Positions 11,151-21,036 are shown, numbered from the stretch's first letter. The stretch: 64,000 nt of DNA from Schumannella sp. 10F1B-5-1 (GCF_006517535.1 NZ_VHQH01000033.1:1-64000), one strand, 5' to 3'. The notes: a model not told the origin generated them from the letters alone. Translations and numbers: made by a program.

Positions 11151-12051
11151 GCCGGCGTCCGCACCGGCCGACCCCGCGGTCGAGGCCGAGGGCGCCGTCG
11201 CGGTCGTGGATGCGGAGCCCGCGGTGAGCGCGGAGGTCGCTGCCAACGGGCCTGTGCCGGCCGCAGAGCCCGGCTTCCGCCTCTCGCTCGACAACTTCGA
11301 CGGTCCCTTCGACCTGCTGCTCTCGCTCATCACGCAGCACCAGCTCGACATCACCGAGGTGTCGCTGAGCGCGGTGACGAACGAGTTCATCGCCTACCTG
11401 CACGGCCTCGACACCGAGACCGAGCTCGATCAGGCGAGCGAGTTCATCGTGGTCGCGGCGACGCTGCTCGATCTCAAGGTCGCCGGGCTGCTGCCGCGCG
11501 GCGAGCTCGTCGACGCCGAGGACGTGGCGCTGCTCGAGGCGCGCGACCTGCTGTTCGCCCGCCTGCTGCAGTACCGCGCGTTCAAGGAGGTCGCGAGCTG
11601 GTTCGCCGGGCACCTGGATGCGGAGGCCGGCCGCCACGTGCGCTCGGTGCGCCTCGAGGAGAAGTACCGCCGGCAGACGCCCGAGCTGCGCTGGACCCTC
11701 AGCGTCGACGACTTCGCCGCACTGGCGACGCTCGCCTTCACGCCGCGCGAGGTGCCCACCGTCGGACTCGACCATCTGCACGCGCCGCTGATCAGCATCC
11801 GCGAGCAGGCCGCGCACGTCGTGACGCTGCTGCGTCGCCGCACGGGGGAGTCGCTGACCTTCCGCGAGCTGTGCGCCGGCGCCGACCAGAAGGGCGAGGT
11901 CGTCGCCCGCTTCCTCGCCGTGCTCGAGCTCTACCGCAACGCGGCGATCTCGTTCGAGCAGCTCGAGCCGCTCGGCGAGCTCACCGTGCGCTGGACTGCC
12001 GCGCACTGGACCGACGACAGCCTGGCAGACTTGGGAGCCGACTATGGATGA
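11134..12051 (+). CDS. scpA: Segregation and condensation protein ScpA (kleisin)
   Basis: 305 residues from GTG 11134, which overlaps the parA 3' end by 17 bp. After about 40 residues of Ala/Glu/Pro-rich tail, the kleisin N-terminal motif FDGPFDLLLSLITQHQLDITEV appears (split here: FDGPFDLLLSLI then TQHQLDITEV). ASEFIVVAATLLDLKVAGLLP follows, and a C-terminal winged helix (FLAVLELYRNAAISFEQ). ScpA bridges SMC heads with ScpB in the condensin complex. GTG 11224 is a possible shorter start. Neighbours parA and scpB agree with the role. Confidence 0.92.
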
Positions 12052-12769
12052 CACGCAGCCGGCCCCCGCGCCCGTCGACGACGCTCCGGCGCAGACCGAC
12101 CTCGAGGCCGAGACCGACCGCGAGACCGTCGATGCCGCCGACGCCGCGCCCGACGCCGCTGACGTCGCTGAGGCCGACGTCGCTGAGGCCGCGCCCGACG
12201 CCCCGCGTCGCCCGCCGGTCGCCGACCTCGACCGCGCGCTCGAGGCGATCCTCATGGTCGTCGACGAGCCGCAGTCGCTCGTCGCCCTGGCGAGTGCCGT
12301 GGATGCGCCGGTGAAGACCGTGCGCGAGGCGGTCGCGCGGCTCGTGGCCGACTACGACGGCGAGTCCGGCGGCGTGCGCCGCGGCTTCGAGCTGCGCGAG
12401 GTCGGTGGCGGCTGGCGCATCTACGTGCGCGCCGAGCACGACGCGATCGTGGGCGACTTCGTGCTCACCCAGAACCCGACGAAACTGTCGCAGGCGGCGC
12501 TCGAGACGCTCGCGGTGATCGCCTACCGCCAGCCCATCAGCCGCGGGGCCATCGCGTCGATCCGCGCCGTGAACGTCGACTCGGTCGTGCGCACCCTGCT
12601 CGGCCGGGGACTGATCGCCGAGGCGTTCACCGACACCGAGACCGGCGCCCTCCACTACAAGACCACCGACCTGCTGCTCGTGCAGCTCGGCATCAACTCG
12701 ATCGAGGAGCTCCCGCTGATCTCGCCCCTGCTCGCCGACGGCGCCGACGGATTCGGAGACGCCCAATGA
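12044..12769 (+). CDS. scpB: Segregation and condensation protein ScpB
   Basis: 241 residues. The first 65 are an acidic Ala/Asp-rich tail. Then come two winged-helix domains, with LDRALEAILMVVDEPQSL at the start and LSQAALETLAVIAYRQPISR, VNVDSVVRTLLGRGLI in the second, both typical of ScpB. It is the KITE partner of ScpA in SMC condensin. ATG 12044 lies 5 nt after a GGGAGCC site and overlaps the scpA stop by 8 bp. Its own stop overlaps the rluB start (ATGA). Confidence 0.93.
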   Translation: MDDTQPAPAPVDDAPAQTDLEAETDRETVDAADAAPDAADVAEADVAEAAPDAPRRPPVADLDRALEAILMVVDEPQSLVALASAVDAPVKTVREAVARLVADYDGESGGVRRGFELREVGGGWRIYVRAEHDAIVGDFVLTQNPTKLSQAALETLAVIAYRQPISRGAIASIRAVNVDSVVRTLLGRGLIAEAFTDTETGALHYKTTDLLLVQLGINSIEELPLISPLLADGADGFGDAQ

Positions 12770-13593
12770 GCGGCCCGCAGTACGACGGCGGCGACCCGCA
12801 CCGCCCCGAAGGCGAGCGCCTGCAGAAGGTGCTCGCCGCCGCCGGCGTCGCGTCGCGCCGCGTCAGCGAGCAGCTGATCGCCGACGGCCGCGTCGAGGTC
12901 AACGGCTCGATCGTCACCGAGCTCGGCACTCGCATCGACCCGCTGACCGACCACGTCAGCGTCGACGGCACCGCCATCCAGCTCGACCCGGGCAAGCGCT
13001 ACGTCATGCTCAACAAGCCCACCGGCGTGGTCAGCACGATGCGCGACGAGAAGGGCCGCCCCGACCTGCGCGAGTTCACCGTCGACTACGACGAGCGCCT
13101 GTTCAACGTCGGCCGCCTCGACGGCGACACGAGCGGGCTGCTGCTGCTGACGAACGACGGCGACCTGGCCCACGTGCTCGCGCATCCCTCGTTCGGCGTC
13201 GAGAAGACCTACATCGCGACCGTGCGCGGCGAGGTGCTGCCGGCGACGCTGCGCACGCTCAAGAAGGGCATCGAGCTGGAGGACGGGCCGATCCGCGCCG
13301 ACCGGGCCAAGCTCGTGGGCGAGCCGTCGCGCGGCGCGACCATGGTCGAGATCACGCTGCACTCGGGCCGCAACCGCATCGTGCGACGGATGCTCGACGC
13401 GGTCGGGCATCCCGTGACCGCCCTGGTGCGCCGCCAGTTCGGGCCCCTGCACCTCGGAACGCTCGGAGTGGGGCGCAGTCGCGACCTCACTACACTGGAG
13501 CTCGGCCGGCTGCTGACGATCTCGCGCGCCGGAGGCGCCGCCGGGACGGACCCGGATCAGGGGCGCGCACACCAGGAGAGCCCCCGCTCATGA
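12766..13593 (+). CDS. rluB: 23S rRNA pseudouridine synthase (RsuA/RluB family)
   Basis: 275 residues. An S4 domain (GERLQKVLAAAGVASRR, IADGRVEVNG) is followed by the catalytic domain with GRLDGDTSGLLLLTNDGDLA, which holds the conserved catalytic Asp, and RNRIVRRMLDAVGHPV. Family members isomerise U2605-type positions in 23S rRNA, or U516 in 16S rRNA for RsuA. Position between scpB and cmk is conserved in Actinobacteria and Firmicutes and argues for RluB. GGAGACG lies 5 nt before the ATG. The last 20 residues are a Gly/Ala-rich tail. Confidence 0.92.
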   Translation: MSGPQYDGGDPHRPEGERLQKVLAAAGVASRRVSEQLIADGRVEVNGSIVTELGTRIDPLTDHVSVDGTAIQLDPGKRYVMLNKPTGVVSTMRDEKGRPDLREFTVDYDERLFNVGRLDGDTSGLLLLTNDGDLAHVLAHPSFGVEKTYIATVRGEVLPATLRTLKKGIELEDGPIRADRAKLVGEPSRGATMVEITLHSGRNRIVRRMLDAVGHPVTALVRRQFGPLHLGTLGVGRSRDLTTLELGRLLTISRAGGAAGTDPDQGRAHQESPRS

Positions 13594-14681
13594 CCGATCG
13601 ACGACTCGCCGAGAACGTGCGCGTCGTCGGCAGCGGACTCCTCGGCACCAGCATCGGGCTGGCGCTCTCGCAGCGCGGCGTCGACGTCGTGCTGGATGAC
13701 GCCTCGCCCTCGGCGCGCCGTCTGGCGATCGACTACGGCGCGGGCCGCGCGCCGGCCCCGGGCGACGCACCCGGCCTGATCATCGTCGCGGTGCCGCCGG
13801 ACGTCACGGCCCAGGTCGTGGCGGCCGAGCTCGCGGCCTACCCGGACGCCCTCGTGACCGACGTCGCGAGCGTCAAGCGCGCCCCGCTCGACGAGCTCGT
13901 CGCCGCCGGCGCCGACGTCAGCCGCTACATCGGCAGCCACCCGATGGCCGGCCGCGAGCGCGGGGGAGCGGTGTCGGCGCGCGCCGACCTCTTCGTCGGG
14001 CGCCCCTGGATCATCGCCGGGCACGACGGGATCAGCTACCGCCGCGCGGCCGCGCTCGAAGACCTCATCCTCGACCTCGGCGCGACGCCGATCGAGATGG
14101 ATGTCGCCGCCCACGATGCCAGCGTCGCGCTCGTCTCGCACGCACCCCAGCTCGTCGCGTCGCTGCTCGCCACCCGACTGACCGGGGGCGCCGACGAGTC
14201 GCTCGCCCTCGCCGGGCAGGGCGTGCGCGACACGACCCGCATCGCCGCGAGCGATCCGGTGCTCTGGGGGCAGATCCTCTCCGCCAACGCCGACGCGATC
14301 GCCGAGGTTCTGCGTCCGCTGCGCGACGACCTGGATGCGGTGCTCGCCGCCCTGGCTGACATCGACGCGCCCGGCTCGCGCCGCGTGCTCGTCGAGACCG
14401 TCGCGAACGGGAACATCGGCGTCGGCCGCATCCCGGGCAAGCACGGCCACAGCGGCCGCTACACGAACCTGACCATCAAGGTCGACGACCGACCGGGCCA
14501 GATCGCCCGCCTGCTCACCGAGATCGGCGAGGAGGGCGTGAACATGGAGGACCTGCGCCTCGAGCATTCGCCCGAGGCCGAGGTCGGCTTCGCCGAGATC
14601 GCGGTGCTGCCCGAGGTCGCCGGCCGACTCGCCGACGCGCTCGTCGCGCGCGGCTGGACTCTCATGGAGGCCGAGAGATGA
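13590..14681 (+). CDS. tyrA: Prephenate dehydrogenase with ACT domain
   Basis: 363 residues. The N-terminal Rossmann fold ([15 protein letters not shown], then [13 protein letters not shown]) is followed by [25 protein letters not shown] with the catalytic-type His, and a helical dimer domain. An ACT domain covers residues about 292-363 ([34 protein letters not shown]), which usually binds tyrosine for feedback control. It converts prephenate to 4-hydroxyphenylpyruvate in tyrosine synthesis. The gene sits between rluB and cmk, is coupled to both by ATGA overlaps, and is absent from that place in M. tuberculosis. Confidence 0.9.
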   Translation: MTDRRLAENVRVVGSGLLGTSIGLALSQRGVDVVLDDASPSARRLAIDYGAGRAPAPGDAPGLIIVAVPPDVTAQVVAAELAAYPDALVTDVASVKRAPLDELVAAGADVSRYIGSHPMAGRERGGAVSARADLFVGRPWIIAGHDGISYRRAAALEDLILDLGATPIEMDVAAHDASVALVSHAPQLVASLLATRLTGGADESLALAGQGVRDTTRIAASDPVLWGQILSANADAIAEVLRPLRDDLDAVLAALADIDAPGSRRVLVETVANGNIGVGRIPGKHGHSGRYTNLTIKVDDRPGQIARLLTEIGEEGVNMEDLRLEHSPEAEVGFAEIAVLPEVAGRLADALVARGWTLMEAER

Positions 14682-15376
14682 CCACCCCCAGCCCCGTCGT
14701 CGTCGCCGTCGACGGCCCCGCCGGCAGCGGCAAGTCGAGCGTGAGCCGCGCCGCGGCGCGCGAGCTCGGCTACGACTTCCTCGACACCGGCGCCGCCTAT
14801 CGCGCGCTCGCCTGGCGCGCGCTCGGGCTCGGCGTCGACCTCGACAGCGCGGATGCGGTGCGCACTGTGCTCGCCGACTTCGACTACCGCGTCGTGCCCA
14901 CGCCGGGCGGCGCGCACGTCTCGGTCGGCGGCCACGACGTCACCGAGGCGATCCGCGAGCCGCGGGTCACGGCGGTCGTCAGCTTCGTCGCGCGCGTTCC
15001 CGAGGTGCGGTCGGCGCTCAACGACGTGTTCCGTCGGCTGATCCGCGAGACGCCCAGCCCGGGCATCGTCGTCGAGGGCCGCGACATCACGACCGTCGTC
15101 GCGCCCGACGCGCAGGTGCGCATCCTGCTCACCGCCGACGAGGAGGTGCGCATCGCCCGCCGCGCGGCCGAGCTCACTCCCGAGCAGGCGGCGACCGCCG
15201 GCCAGCTCGTCGAGCGCGACAAGGCCGACGCGAAGGTCGTCGACTTCCTCACCGCGGCCGACGGCGTGACGACCCTCGACTCCACTCATCTGAACTTCGC
15301 CGAGACGATCCAGGCCGTGGTCGATCTCGTGCACGACACGGTCGGCGACCCGACCGAGCAAGGGGGTGCGCTGTGA
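14678..15376 (+). CDS. cmk: Cytidylate kinase
   Basis: 232 residues. P-loop [16 protein letters not shown] at residues about 11-25, [27 protein letters not shown] and [12 protein letters not shown] are the standard CMP kinase motifs. It phosphorylates CMP and dCMP with ATP. A GGAGGCCGAGAG ribosome site precedes the ATG, which overlaps the tyrA stop (ATGA). Next to der, as in nearly all Actinobacteria. Confidence 0.95.
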   Translation: MTTPSPVVVAVDGPAGSGKSSVSRAAARELGYDFLDTGAAYRALAWRALGLGVDLDSADAVRTVLADFDYRVVPTPGGAHVSVGGHDVTEAIREPRVTAVVSFVARVPEVRSALNDVFRRLIRETPSPGIVVEGRDITTVVAPDAQVRILLTADEEVRIARRAAELTPEQAATAGQLVERDKADAKVVDFLTAADGVTTLDSTHLNFAETIQAVVDLVHDTVGDPTEQGGAL

Positions 15377-16929
15377 GCGCCCGCGACGACATCCCCGGCG
15401 GTCCCGCCGGCGCCGGCGACGAGCCGGAGTTCGACGACAGCCTGATCGGCGACGACGACCTGGCGACCCGCCTCGCCGACATCGACGACGAGGCCGCCGA
15501 GCAGCGTGCCGCCTCCCTGCGCGCCGGGCTCGCCGACTTCGACCTCGACGACGAGGACCTCGAGCTGCTCGAGGCCTCGGCCGAGGGCCCCGACGGCATC
15601 TACTACCTGCCCGCCCTGCCGGTGCTGGCGATCGTCGGCCGCCCGAACGTGGGCAAGTCGGCGCTCGTGAACCGCATCCTGGGTCGCCGCGAGGCCGTCG
15701 TCGAAGACGTGCCCGGCGTCACCCGCGACCGCGTCTCGTACAAGGCCGAGTGGCTCGGCCGGCGCTTCACCCTCGTCGACACCGGCGGCTGGGAGCCCGA
15801 CGCGCAGGGCATCAACGCCTCGGTCGCCGCGCAGGCCGAGGTCGCGGTCGACCTGGCCGACGCCGTGCTGTTCGTCGTCGACGTCAACGTCGGCGCGACC
15901 GCCACCGACGAGCACGTCGTGCGGATGCTGCGTGCTGCTCACAAGCCGGTCATCCTGGTCGCCAATAAAGCCGACGACGCGATCCGCGACCCCGAGGCCG
16001 CCGTGCTCTGGGGTCTCGGGCTCGGCGAGCCGTGGCCGGTGTCGGCGCTGCACGGCCGCGGCGTCTACGACCTGCTCGACCACGTGATGACCGTGCTGCC
16101 CGAGGTCTCGGCCGTCGCGAAGGAGGAGATCGGCGGGCCCCGCCGCGTCGCCATCCTCGGCCGCCCGAACGTCGGCAAGAGCTCGCTGCTCAACAAGGCC
16201 GCGGGCGAGGAGCGCGTCGTCGTCAACGAGCTCGCCGGCACCACCCGTGACCCCGTCGACGAGCAGATCGAGCTCGGCGGAACGATCTGGCGCTTCGTCG
16301 ACACCGCCGGCATCCGCAAGCGCGTGCATCTGCAACAGGGCGCCGACTTCTACGCCTCGCTGCGCACCTCGGCCGCGCTCGAGAAGGCCGAGGTCGCCAT
16401 CGTCGTGCTCGACGTGACCGAGCCGATCTCGGTGCAGGATCTGCGCATCATCGACCTCGTGCTCGAGTCGGGTCGGGCGCTCGTGCTCGCCTACAACAAG
16501 TGGGACCTGCTCGACGACGACCGCCGCCGCTACCTCGAGCGCGAGATCGAGCAGGATCTGGCGCACGTCGCGTGGGCTCCGCGCGTCAACATCTCGGCCC
16601 GCACCGGGCGTCACCTCGAGAAGCTCGTGCCCGCGCTCAACGTCGCGCTCGAGTCGTGGGACACCCGCATCCCGACCGGCAAGTTCAACGCGCTGCTCGC
16701 CGAGCTCGCGGCCGAGCACCCGCACCCGGTGCGCAGCGGCAAGCAGCCGCGCATCCTGTTCGGCACGCAGGCCTCGACGCGTCCGCCGACGTTCGTGCTG
16801 TTCACGAGCGGGTTCCTCGACCCGGGCTACCGGCGCTTCATCACGCGTCGCCTGCGCGAGGTCTACGGCTTCGAGGGCACGCCGATCCAGGTCAACATGC
16901 GCGTGCGCGAGAAGCGCAAGCGCTCCTGA
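15373..16929 (+). CDS. der: Ribosome biogenesis GTPase Der (EngA)
   Basis: 518 residues from GTG 15373, with AAGGGGG upstream. An acidic tail of about 80 residues precedes two tandem GTPase domains: first P-loop [12 protein letters not shown] near 90 with DTGGWE and NKAD, second [12 protein letters not shown] near 263 with DTAGIRK and NKWD. A KH-like C-terminal domain closes the protein ([11 protein letters not shown], then [19 protein letters not shown]). Der is needed for 50S subunit assembly. The start overlaps the cmk stop. Confidence 0.96.
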   Translation: MSARDDIPGGPAGAGDEPEFDDSLIGDDDLATRLADIDDEAAEQRAASLRAGLADFDLDDEDLELLEASAEGPDGIYYLPALPVLAIVGRPNVGKSALVNRILGRREAVVEDVPGVTRDRVSYKAEWLGRRFTLVDTGGWEPDAQGINASVAAQAEVAVDLADAVLFVVDVNVGATATDEHVVRMLRAAHKPVILVANKADDAIRDPEAAVLWGLGLGEPWPVSALHGRGVYDLLDHVMTVLPEVSAVAKEEIGGPRRVAILGRPNVGKSSLLNKAAGEERVVVNELAGTTRDPVDEQIELGGTIWRFVDTAGIRKRVHLQQGADFYASLRTSAALEKAEVAIVVLDVTEPISVQDLRIIDLVLESGRALVLAYNKWDLLDDDRRRYLEREIEQDLAHVAWAPRVNISARTGRHLEKLVPALNVALESWDTRIPTGKFNALLAELAAEHPHPVRSGKQPRILFGTQASTRPPTFVLFTSGFLDPGYRRFITRRLREVYGFEGTPIQVNMRVREKRKRS

Positions 16930-16954
16930 GCATCGCCGTCACGGAGCACGGAGC

Positions 16955-17506
16955 GTGATCACCGCGATGCTGCGGTTCGTGGATGCGGCGAGCCGCGCCC
17001 TGGCACCGGCCGAGCCGGTCTGGCGCCGGCTCGACCGCGTCGGCGGCGGACGGCTGGCGCCGTTGCGCATCCGCGCGGAGTTCGAGGGGGATGCGAAGCT
17101 GCGCCGCGGCTTCGCGGGCATCTTCTGGATCCTCACGGCCGAGGTCGTGATCGGAGCGGCGGCGCTCGTGGTCGCGATCGTGCTCGCGGCGGTCGGGGTG
17201 ATGGAGCCGCCGGCGGTGTGGTTCCGCTCGATCGCGGTGCTCGCGATCACGGCGACCCTGCTCTACTTCGCCTGGCGCGCGTGGCTGGGCTGGTACTGGG
17301 CGTATTCGCGCCTGCGGCTGTTCAGCCGCATCTTCCCGATCGTGACGCTCGTGATCGCGGCGGTCCCGGGGCTGTATCCGCTGTGGATGGTGTTCGAGCA
17401 GATCCTGTTCAGCGTGCTGCTGGTGGGCGTCGGCGACATCCTGACGAGCGACCGATTCCGCGAGGCGTTCCCGAAGCCGGCGGCGGCGTCGCCCGCGCGG
17501 GGCTGA
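16955..17506 (+). CDS. Multi-pass membrane protein of unknown function
   Basis: 183 residues from GTG 16955; ATG 16967 is an alternative. A soluble N-terminal stretch of about 50 residues is followed by four hydrophobic segments (around residues 52-80, 86-106, 124-142 and 148-165), with RAWLGWYWAYSRL between the second and third. I do not recognise the family. It follows der by 25 bp, so it is probably the last gene of the parA-der unit, and is followed by a hairpin. Downstream genes are on the other strand. Confidence 0.65.
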   Translation: MITAMLRFVDAASRALAPAEPVWRRLDRVGGGRLAPLRIRAEFEGDAKLRRGFAGIFWILTAEVVIGAAALVVAIVLAAVGVMEPPAVWFRSIAVLAITATLLYFAWRAWLGWYWAYSRLRLFSRIFPIVTLVIAAVPGLYPLWMVFEQILFSVLLVGVGDILTSDRFREAFPKPAAASPARG

Positions 17507-17553
17507 GCGCGGCCGCGATCTCGACGGGCTCGGCAAGGTCCGGCGTCCCGGAA

Positions 17554-17590
17554 GAGGGGCCGTGGCGTCCTCCGCACTCCACGGCCCCTC
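17554..17590. terminator. Hairpin between converging gene units
   Basis: GAGGGGCCGTGG (17554-17565) pairs perfectly with 17579-17590 over a 13-nt loop. It lies between the + strand der unit and the - strand polymer genes, so it can act in both directions. There is no T-run on either side. The remaining sequence from 17591 to 17809 shows no convincing gene or other structure. Confidence 0.55.
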
Positions 17591-17809
17591 CGGGCTCCCG
17601 CTAGCGGGACGCTGCTGGGAACAGCGGCTCGGCCCCTGATCGGGAGACCTCGCCGCCGTGCAGCGCCCGCGCTGTGCGGGAAGTCGCCGTGGGGGTCCGT
17701 CCAGGCGGCACCTGCCCCGAGACGTGAGCGCTCACGCCTGCTATGGCGCCGGAGACGGCGACCCCCACGACGACGTGGGGAGGGACGCGGTGGAGCGTGC
17801 GTCCGCGGT

Positions 17810-18295
17810 TCATGAGACCTCGTCCTCGCGAGCGTAGGCCTCGTCGTCGCCGGCGTCGAGGGGACGGCTGCCGCGGGCGAGAACGGCGATGTCGTCGAGC
17901 GCGCGGCGCAGCGAGGTGCTCGAGGTCGACATCGTGTAGGGGAAGTAGACGACCTCGACGCCGACCGAGCCCATCTGCTGCTCGACGAGGCGTCCCTTGT
18001 CGGTGCCGCGCCAGTCGTCGCCCTTGAAGAAGACGTGGAAGCGCAGGTCGTGCCACATGTCGATCTTGCTGGGGGCGTCTTCGGCGACGGCCTCGTCGAC
18101 GAAGCGGATGCTGCGCACGATCTCGAGGCGCTCGGCGAGCGGGATGACCGGGGTGATGCCCTTGGTGCGCAGCAGCTTCTCGTCGCTGACGACGCCGGCG
18201 ATGAGGTGGTCGCAGTGCGCTTTCGCGTGCTTGAGGATGTTGAGGTGCCCGACGTGGAAGAGGTCGAACGCGCCCGCCGCGTAGCCGATGATCAT
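17810..18295 (-). CDS. TagD-like cytidylyltransferase (glycerol-3-phosphate type)
   Basis: 161 residues with the nucleotidyltransferase motifs GAFDLFHVGHLN (HxGH near residue 14) and, further on, FKGDDWRGT, and STSSTSLRRAL in place of the usual ISSTXIR. The family activates glycerol-3-phosphate, ethanolamine-phosphate or similar alcohols with CTP; TagD makes CDP-glycerol for teichoic acids. ATG 18295 overlaps the stop of the upstream sugar transferase (TGATG), so the two are co-translated. A CDP-activated alcohol made here could feed the CDP-alcohol phosphotransferase at 49208-49957, but that link is inference. Confidence 0.85.
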   Translation of the reverse strand: MIIGYAAGAFDLFHVGHLNILKHAKAHCDHLIAGVVSDEKLLRTKGITPVIPLAERLEIVRSIRFVDEAVAEDAPSKIDMWHDLRFHVFFKGDDWRGTDKGRLVEQQMGSVGVEVVYFPYTMSTSSTSLRRALDDIAVLARGSRPLDAGDDEAYAREDEVS

Positions 18296-19803
18296 CAGTA
18301 AGCTCCCGTTCCTCGGATGACGACCTTGACGGTGCGCCACATGATCAGCAGATCGCCGGTGATCGACCAGTTCTCGACGTAGTAGAGATCGAGCCGAACG
18401 CTCTCGTCCCAGTCGAGGTCGGATCGGCCGTTGACCTGCCACATGCCGGTGAGTCCGGGCTTGATGAACAGTCGGCGCTGCACGTGGCTCTCGTATCCCT
18501 CGACTTCGAGGGGGAGCGGCGGCCGCGGCCCGACCAGGCTCATGTGCCCGGCGAGGATGGTGAAGAGCTGAGGCAGCTCGTCGAGGGAGTACTTGCGCAG
18601 CACGCGCCCGACGCGGGTCACGCGCGGGTCGTGCTTCATCTTGAACAGCACGCCGTTGCCGTCGGAGTCGGACTGCAGGGCGGCGAGTCGGGCTTCCGCA
18701 TCCACGACCATGGAGCGGAACTTGAGCATCGGGAAGGTCGTGCCGCCGCGGCCGACGCGCTCCTGCCGGAACAGCACCGGTCCGGGGCTGTCGAGGCGCA
18801 CGGCCAGGGCGATGAGTCCGAGCAGCGGGGCGAGGGCGAGGATGCCGCCGCCGGCGAGCACGATGTCGAGTGCCCGCTTGAGCACGTGCCGGGCGCCGCG
18901 GAACTGCGGCAGCTCGACGTGCATGAGCGGGAGGCCCTCGACCGGGCTCATGTGGATGCGCGGACCGGCGACGTCTGTGAGGGCCGACGCGAGCACGAGC
19001 TCGGCGACGGTGCCCTCGAGATCCCAGCCGAGCTGGCGGATGTAGCGACGGTCCCCGGTGGGGATGCCGGCGACGATGACGGCATCCACACCGAGGCGTG
19101 CGGCGGCCTCGGCCACGTGGTCGAGGTCGGAGACGAGGGAGACGTGCTCGCCGCCGACCTCGAGCGCGCGGTTCTTCGCTCGGGGGATGGCGGCGCCGAT
19201 GACGCGGTAGCCGGCGCCGCGGCGGCGGCCGATCTGGGTGATCACGTGCTCGGCCTCACGGCGCGGGCCGACGACGATCGCTGTGGAGAGGCAGCGGCCG
19301 GCGGTGCGCTGGATTCCGAGCCAGACGCGCCAGGCCCAGCGACCGATGAGCAGTGCGGCAGTGCCGCCGACGAAGACGCCGGCGGCGACGGGCAGCCCGT
19401 CGCCGCGGTCGAGCACGGCGAGCACGATCGCGTACGAGGCGAACGATCCGACGCTCGCGGTGATCACCCGGCGGTACTCGGCGATGCCGATGCCGATCGT
19501 GCGGGTGTCGCGGGTGTGCGCCAGGGAGAGCAACCCGAGCCAGCCGACGGCGACGAGGACGAGGAGGCTCCACTCCACGTACTGCGTCGCCGCCGGTCGG
19601 CCCGGCTCGGCGATGCGGCTCGCCCAAGAGCCGGCGATCACCGCCGAGGTCACGAGGAGCGTGTCCGTGAGCGAGATGCGTCGGCGCAGCCGACGGACCC
19701 AGTCAGGATCGCTCGCCAGCGGCGACGTCATCCGCGACGCGACGCTGGTCAGCAGGGGGGTGCCGGAGGCGATCCGGCTGACGGCCTGGTCGTGCGCGGT
19801 CAC
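18295..19803 (-). CDS. Polyprenyl-phosphate sugar-1-phosphate transferase (exopolysaccharide/WTA initiation)
   Basis: About 502 residues. Start GTG 19803 is chosen for a GGGGAG site 8 nt before it; ATG 19729-19731 is an alternative. Four N-terminal membrane segments lead to a CoA-binding-like domain (TAIVVGPRREAEHVI, DAVIVAG). The catalytic bacterial sugar-transferase domain starts near residue 311 with RALDIVLAGGG and a membrane helix, then FRQERVGRGG, FPMLKFRSM, YSLDELPQL, MSLVGPRPPLP and KPGLTGMWQVNGRSD. Such enzymes attach the first sugar phosphate to undecaprenyl phosphate. It forms a two-gene operon with the cytidylyltransferase. Confidence 0.9.
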   Translation of the reverse strand: MTAHDQAVSRIASGTPLLTSVASRMTSPLASDPDWVRRLRRRISLTDTLLVTSAVIAGSWASRIAEPGRPAATQYVEWSLLVLVAVGWLGLLSLAHTRDTRTIGIGIAEYRRVITASVGSFASYAIVLAVLDRGDGLPVAAGVFVGGTAALLIGRWAWRVWLGIQRTAGRCLSTAIVVGPRREAEHVITQIGRRRGAGYRVIGAAIPRAKNRALEVGGEHVSLVSDLDHVAEAAARLGVDAVIVAGIPTGDRRYIRQLGWDLEGTVAELVLASALTDVAGPRIHMSPVEGLPLMHVELPQFRGARHVLKRALDIVLAGGGILALAPLLGLIALAVRLDSPGPVLFRQERVGRGGTTFPMLKFRSMVVDAEARLAALQSDSDGNGVLFKMKHDPRVTRVGRVLRKYSLDELPQLFTILAGHMSLVGPRPPLPLEVEGYESHVQRRLFIKPGLTGMWQVNGRSDLDWDESVRLDLYYVENWSITGDLLIMWRTVKVVIRGTGAY

Positions 19804-20394
19804 GAGCGCGCTCCCCAGGCAGGGGCACCCGGGCTGGTCACGCCGCGGCGCTGCGCGGGGTGACCGCCGGCCGGGGCGGCGTGACGCACGGAGGCGTCGC
19901 GGGTGCGGGTGGGCATCGGGATCCGATCCAGAAAGGTGGGGGCGACTTTCCAGAGCAGACGATTCGGGGCAGGCCCTGTCGTCGTGCTGGGCGGATCGGC
20001 GGATGCCGGAAGAGTGCTTCGGGTGGGGGTGTGCAGACCGTCGGGAATCTTCGAGCTCCTGCCGAGCCGTCATGGCGAGCAGGCCGTGCGATGGGGATCG
20101 CACGGGGTGTTCGAGAGATCGCGTCGGGGGGTTCTTGGGCGAGAACCGCGGAGCGTCCGATGCGGGTGGGGTATTCGGGTGTTCGGGGCTCGATCGACGA
20201 AGTCGGGGGAGATCGTTGATCGGTGGTAAGTAGATTGACCCCCTGTCGGGGGGTGTGTCAATAGTGCGGGACGCTCGACTCTTGTGCTCGTGCGGATTCC
20301 TCGGTTTGCCGTCGCGTGCTCGGCCCCGTCCCTCGCCCGGAAAACCGGGGGAGTCGCGCACGTGGACGGCGCGTTCATCGGAGATGATCGACGG
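19804..20394. other. 591-bp intergenic region, leader of the sugar-transferase operon
   Basis: No convincing gene is seen; open frames here lack family features and ribosome sites. At 20235-20261 TTGAC and GTCAA form an inverted repeat around a CCCCC/GGGGG core. Read on the - strand this gives TTGACA followed by CAATCT at 18 bp, a possible promoter for the sugar-transferase operon with a leader of roughly 400 nt. A long leader would leave room for post-transcriptional control, but I see no known riboswitch fold. Confidence 0.4.
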
Positions 20395-20817
20395 GTGAAT
20401 TCAGGGATGACCCGGAGCGCCGCCGACGGGCTCGACGCCGACGCGCCGTGCCCCTGCGGCGCCGGCGCCTACGGCACGTGCTGCGCGCCGGCCCACGCGG
20501 GCACCGCGCCGGCGCCGACGGCCGAGCGGCTCATGCGCTCGCGCTTCAGCGCCTTCGCTCTGGGCCTCGCCGACTACCTGCTGCGCAGCTGGCATCCGTC
20601 GACCCGGCCGGCGACCCTCGAACTCGACGCCGACACGGTATGGCGTCGCTTGCAGATCGTCGACACGGCGGCCGGCGCCGAGGCGGATGCCGCGGGCAAG
20701 GTCGAGTTCCGAGCCTCGTTCCGCGGCGCTGACGGCGCAGGGGTGATGCACGAGCGCTCGCGCTTCACCCGGGTCGACGGCCTCTGGGTCTACGTCGACG
20801 GCGACCAGCTCGGCTGA
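20395..20817 (+). CDS. YchJ-like (UPF0225) SEC-C metal-binding protein
   Basis: 140 residues from GTG 20395; ATG 20407 is possible. The N-terminus has a zinc-binding cluster APCPCGAGAYGTCCAPAH, with the CPCG-x-C-C spacing of SEC-C/YchJ proteins. ERLMRSRFSAFALGLADYLLRSWHPSTRP follows (two parts, ending in the family's W-H-P), then a small alpha-beta NTF2-like domain ending in FTRVDGLWVYVDGD. The biochemical role of the family is not established. It stands alone between the polymer-gene promoter and tRNA-Pro. Confidence 0.85.
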   Translation: MNSGMTRSAADGLDADAPCPCGAGAYGTCCAPAHAGTAPAPTAERLMRSRFSAFALGLADYLLRSWHPSTRPATLELDADTVWRRLQIVDTAAGAEADAAGKVEFRASFRGADGAGVMHERSRFTRVDGLWVYVDGDQLG

Positions 20818-20914
20818 TGCGCTCCGCCGCGTGCTCGGGCGAATGGATGCGCGGCTCTGCTCTGCGGTGTCGGATCCGCCGTGCGGAGTGGTCGTCGCGG
20901 GGTCGCGCGTCCGG

Positions 20915-20920
20915 TAGGCT
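20915..20920 (+). promoter_or_regulatory. -10 element (TAGGCT) of tRNA-Pro
   Basis: TAGGCT lies 37 nt before the mature tRNA 5' end, giving a plausible 25-30 nt 5' leader to be removed by RNase P. No strong -35 hexamer is visible. Confidence 0.4.
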
Positions 20921-20957
20921 TGCTCATCGTGCCGGAGCGATCCGCGCACGAATGCCA

Positions 20958-21031
20958 CGGGCTGTGGCGCAGCTTGGTAGCGCACCTGACTGGGGGTCAG
21001 GGGGTCGCAGGTTCAAATCCTGTCAGCCCGA
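20958..21031 (+). tRNA. tRNA-Pro (anticodon GGG)
   Basis: 74 nt folding as a full cloverleaf. The 7-bp acceptor stem is CGGGCTG/CAGCCCG, with a D-arm, anticodon stem CCTGA/TCAGG around loop CTGGGGG (anticodon GGG at 20992-20994), a T-arm with GGTTCAAATCC, and discriminator A. CCA is not encoded. A terminator hairpin follows 6 bases later. Confidence 0.95.
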
Positions 21032-21036
21032 CGGCG

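Noticed and set aside
17601-18056. 151-codon - strand frame beside the cytidylyltransferase
   Set aside because: It is a shifted reading of the cytidylyltransferase 3' half plus intergenic sequence, with no independent signal.
20070-20378. 102-codon - strand frame in the long intergenic region
   Set aside because: Composition is Arg/Thr/Pro-rich without family features or ribosome site. It overlaps the proposed promoter symmetry.
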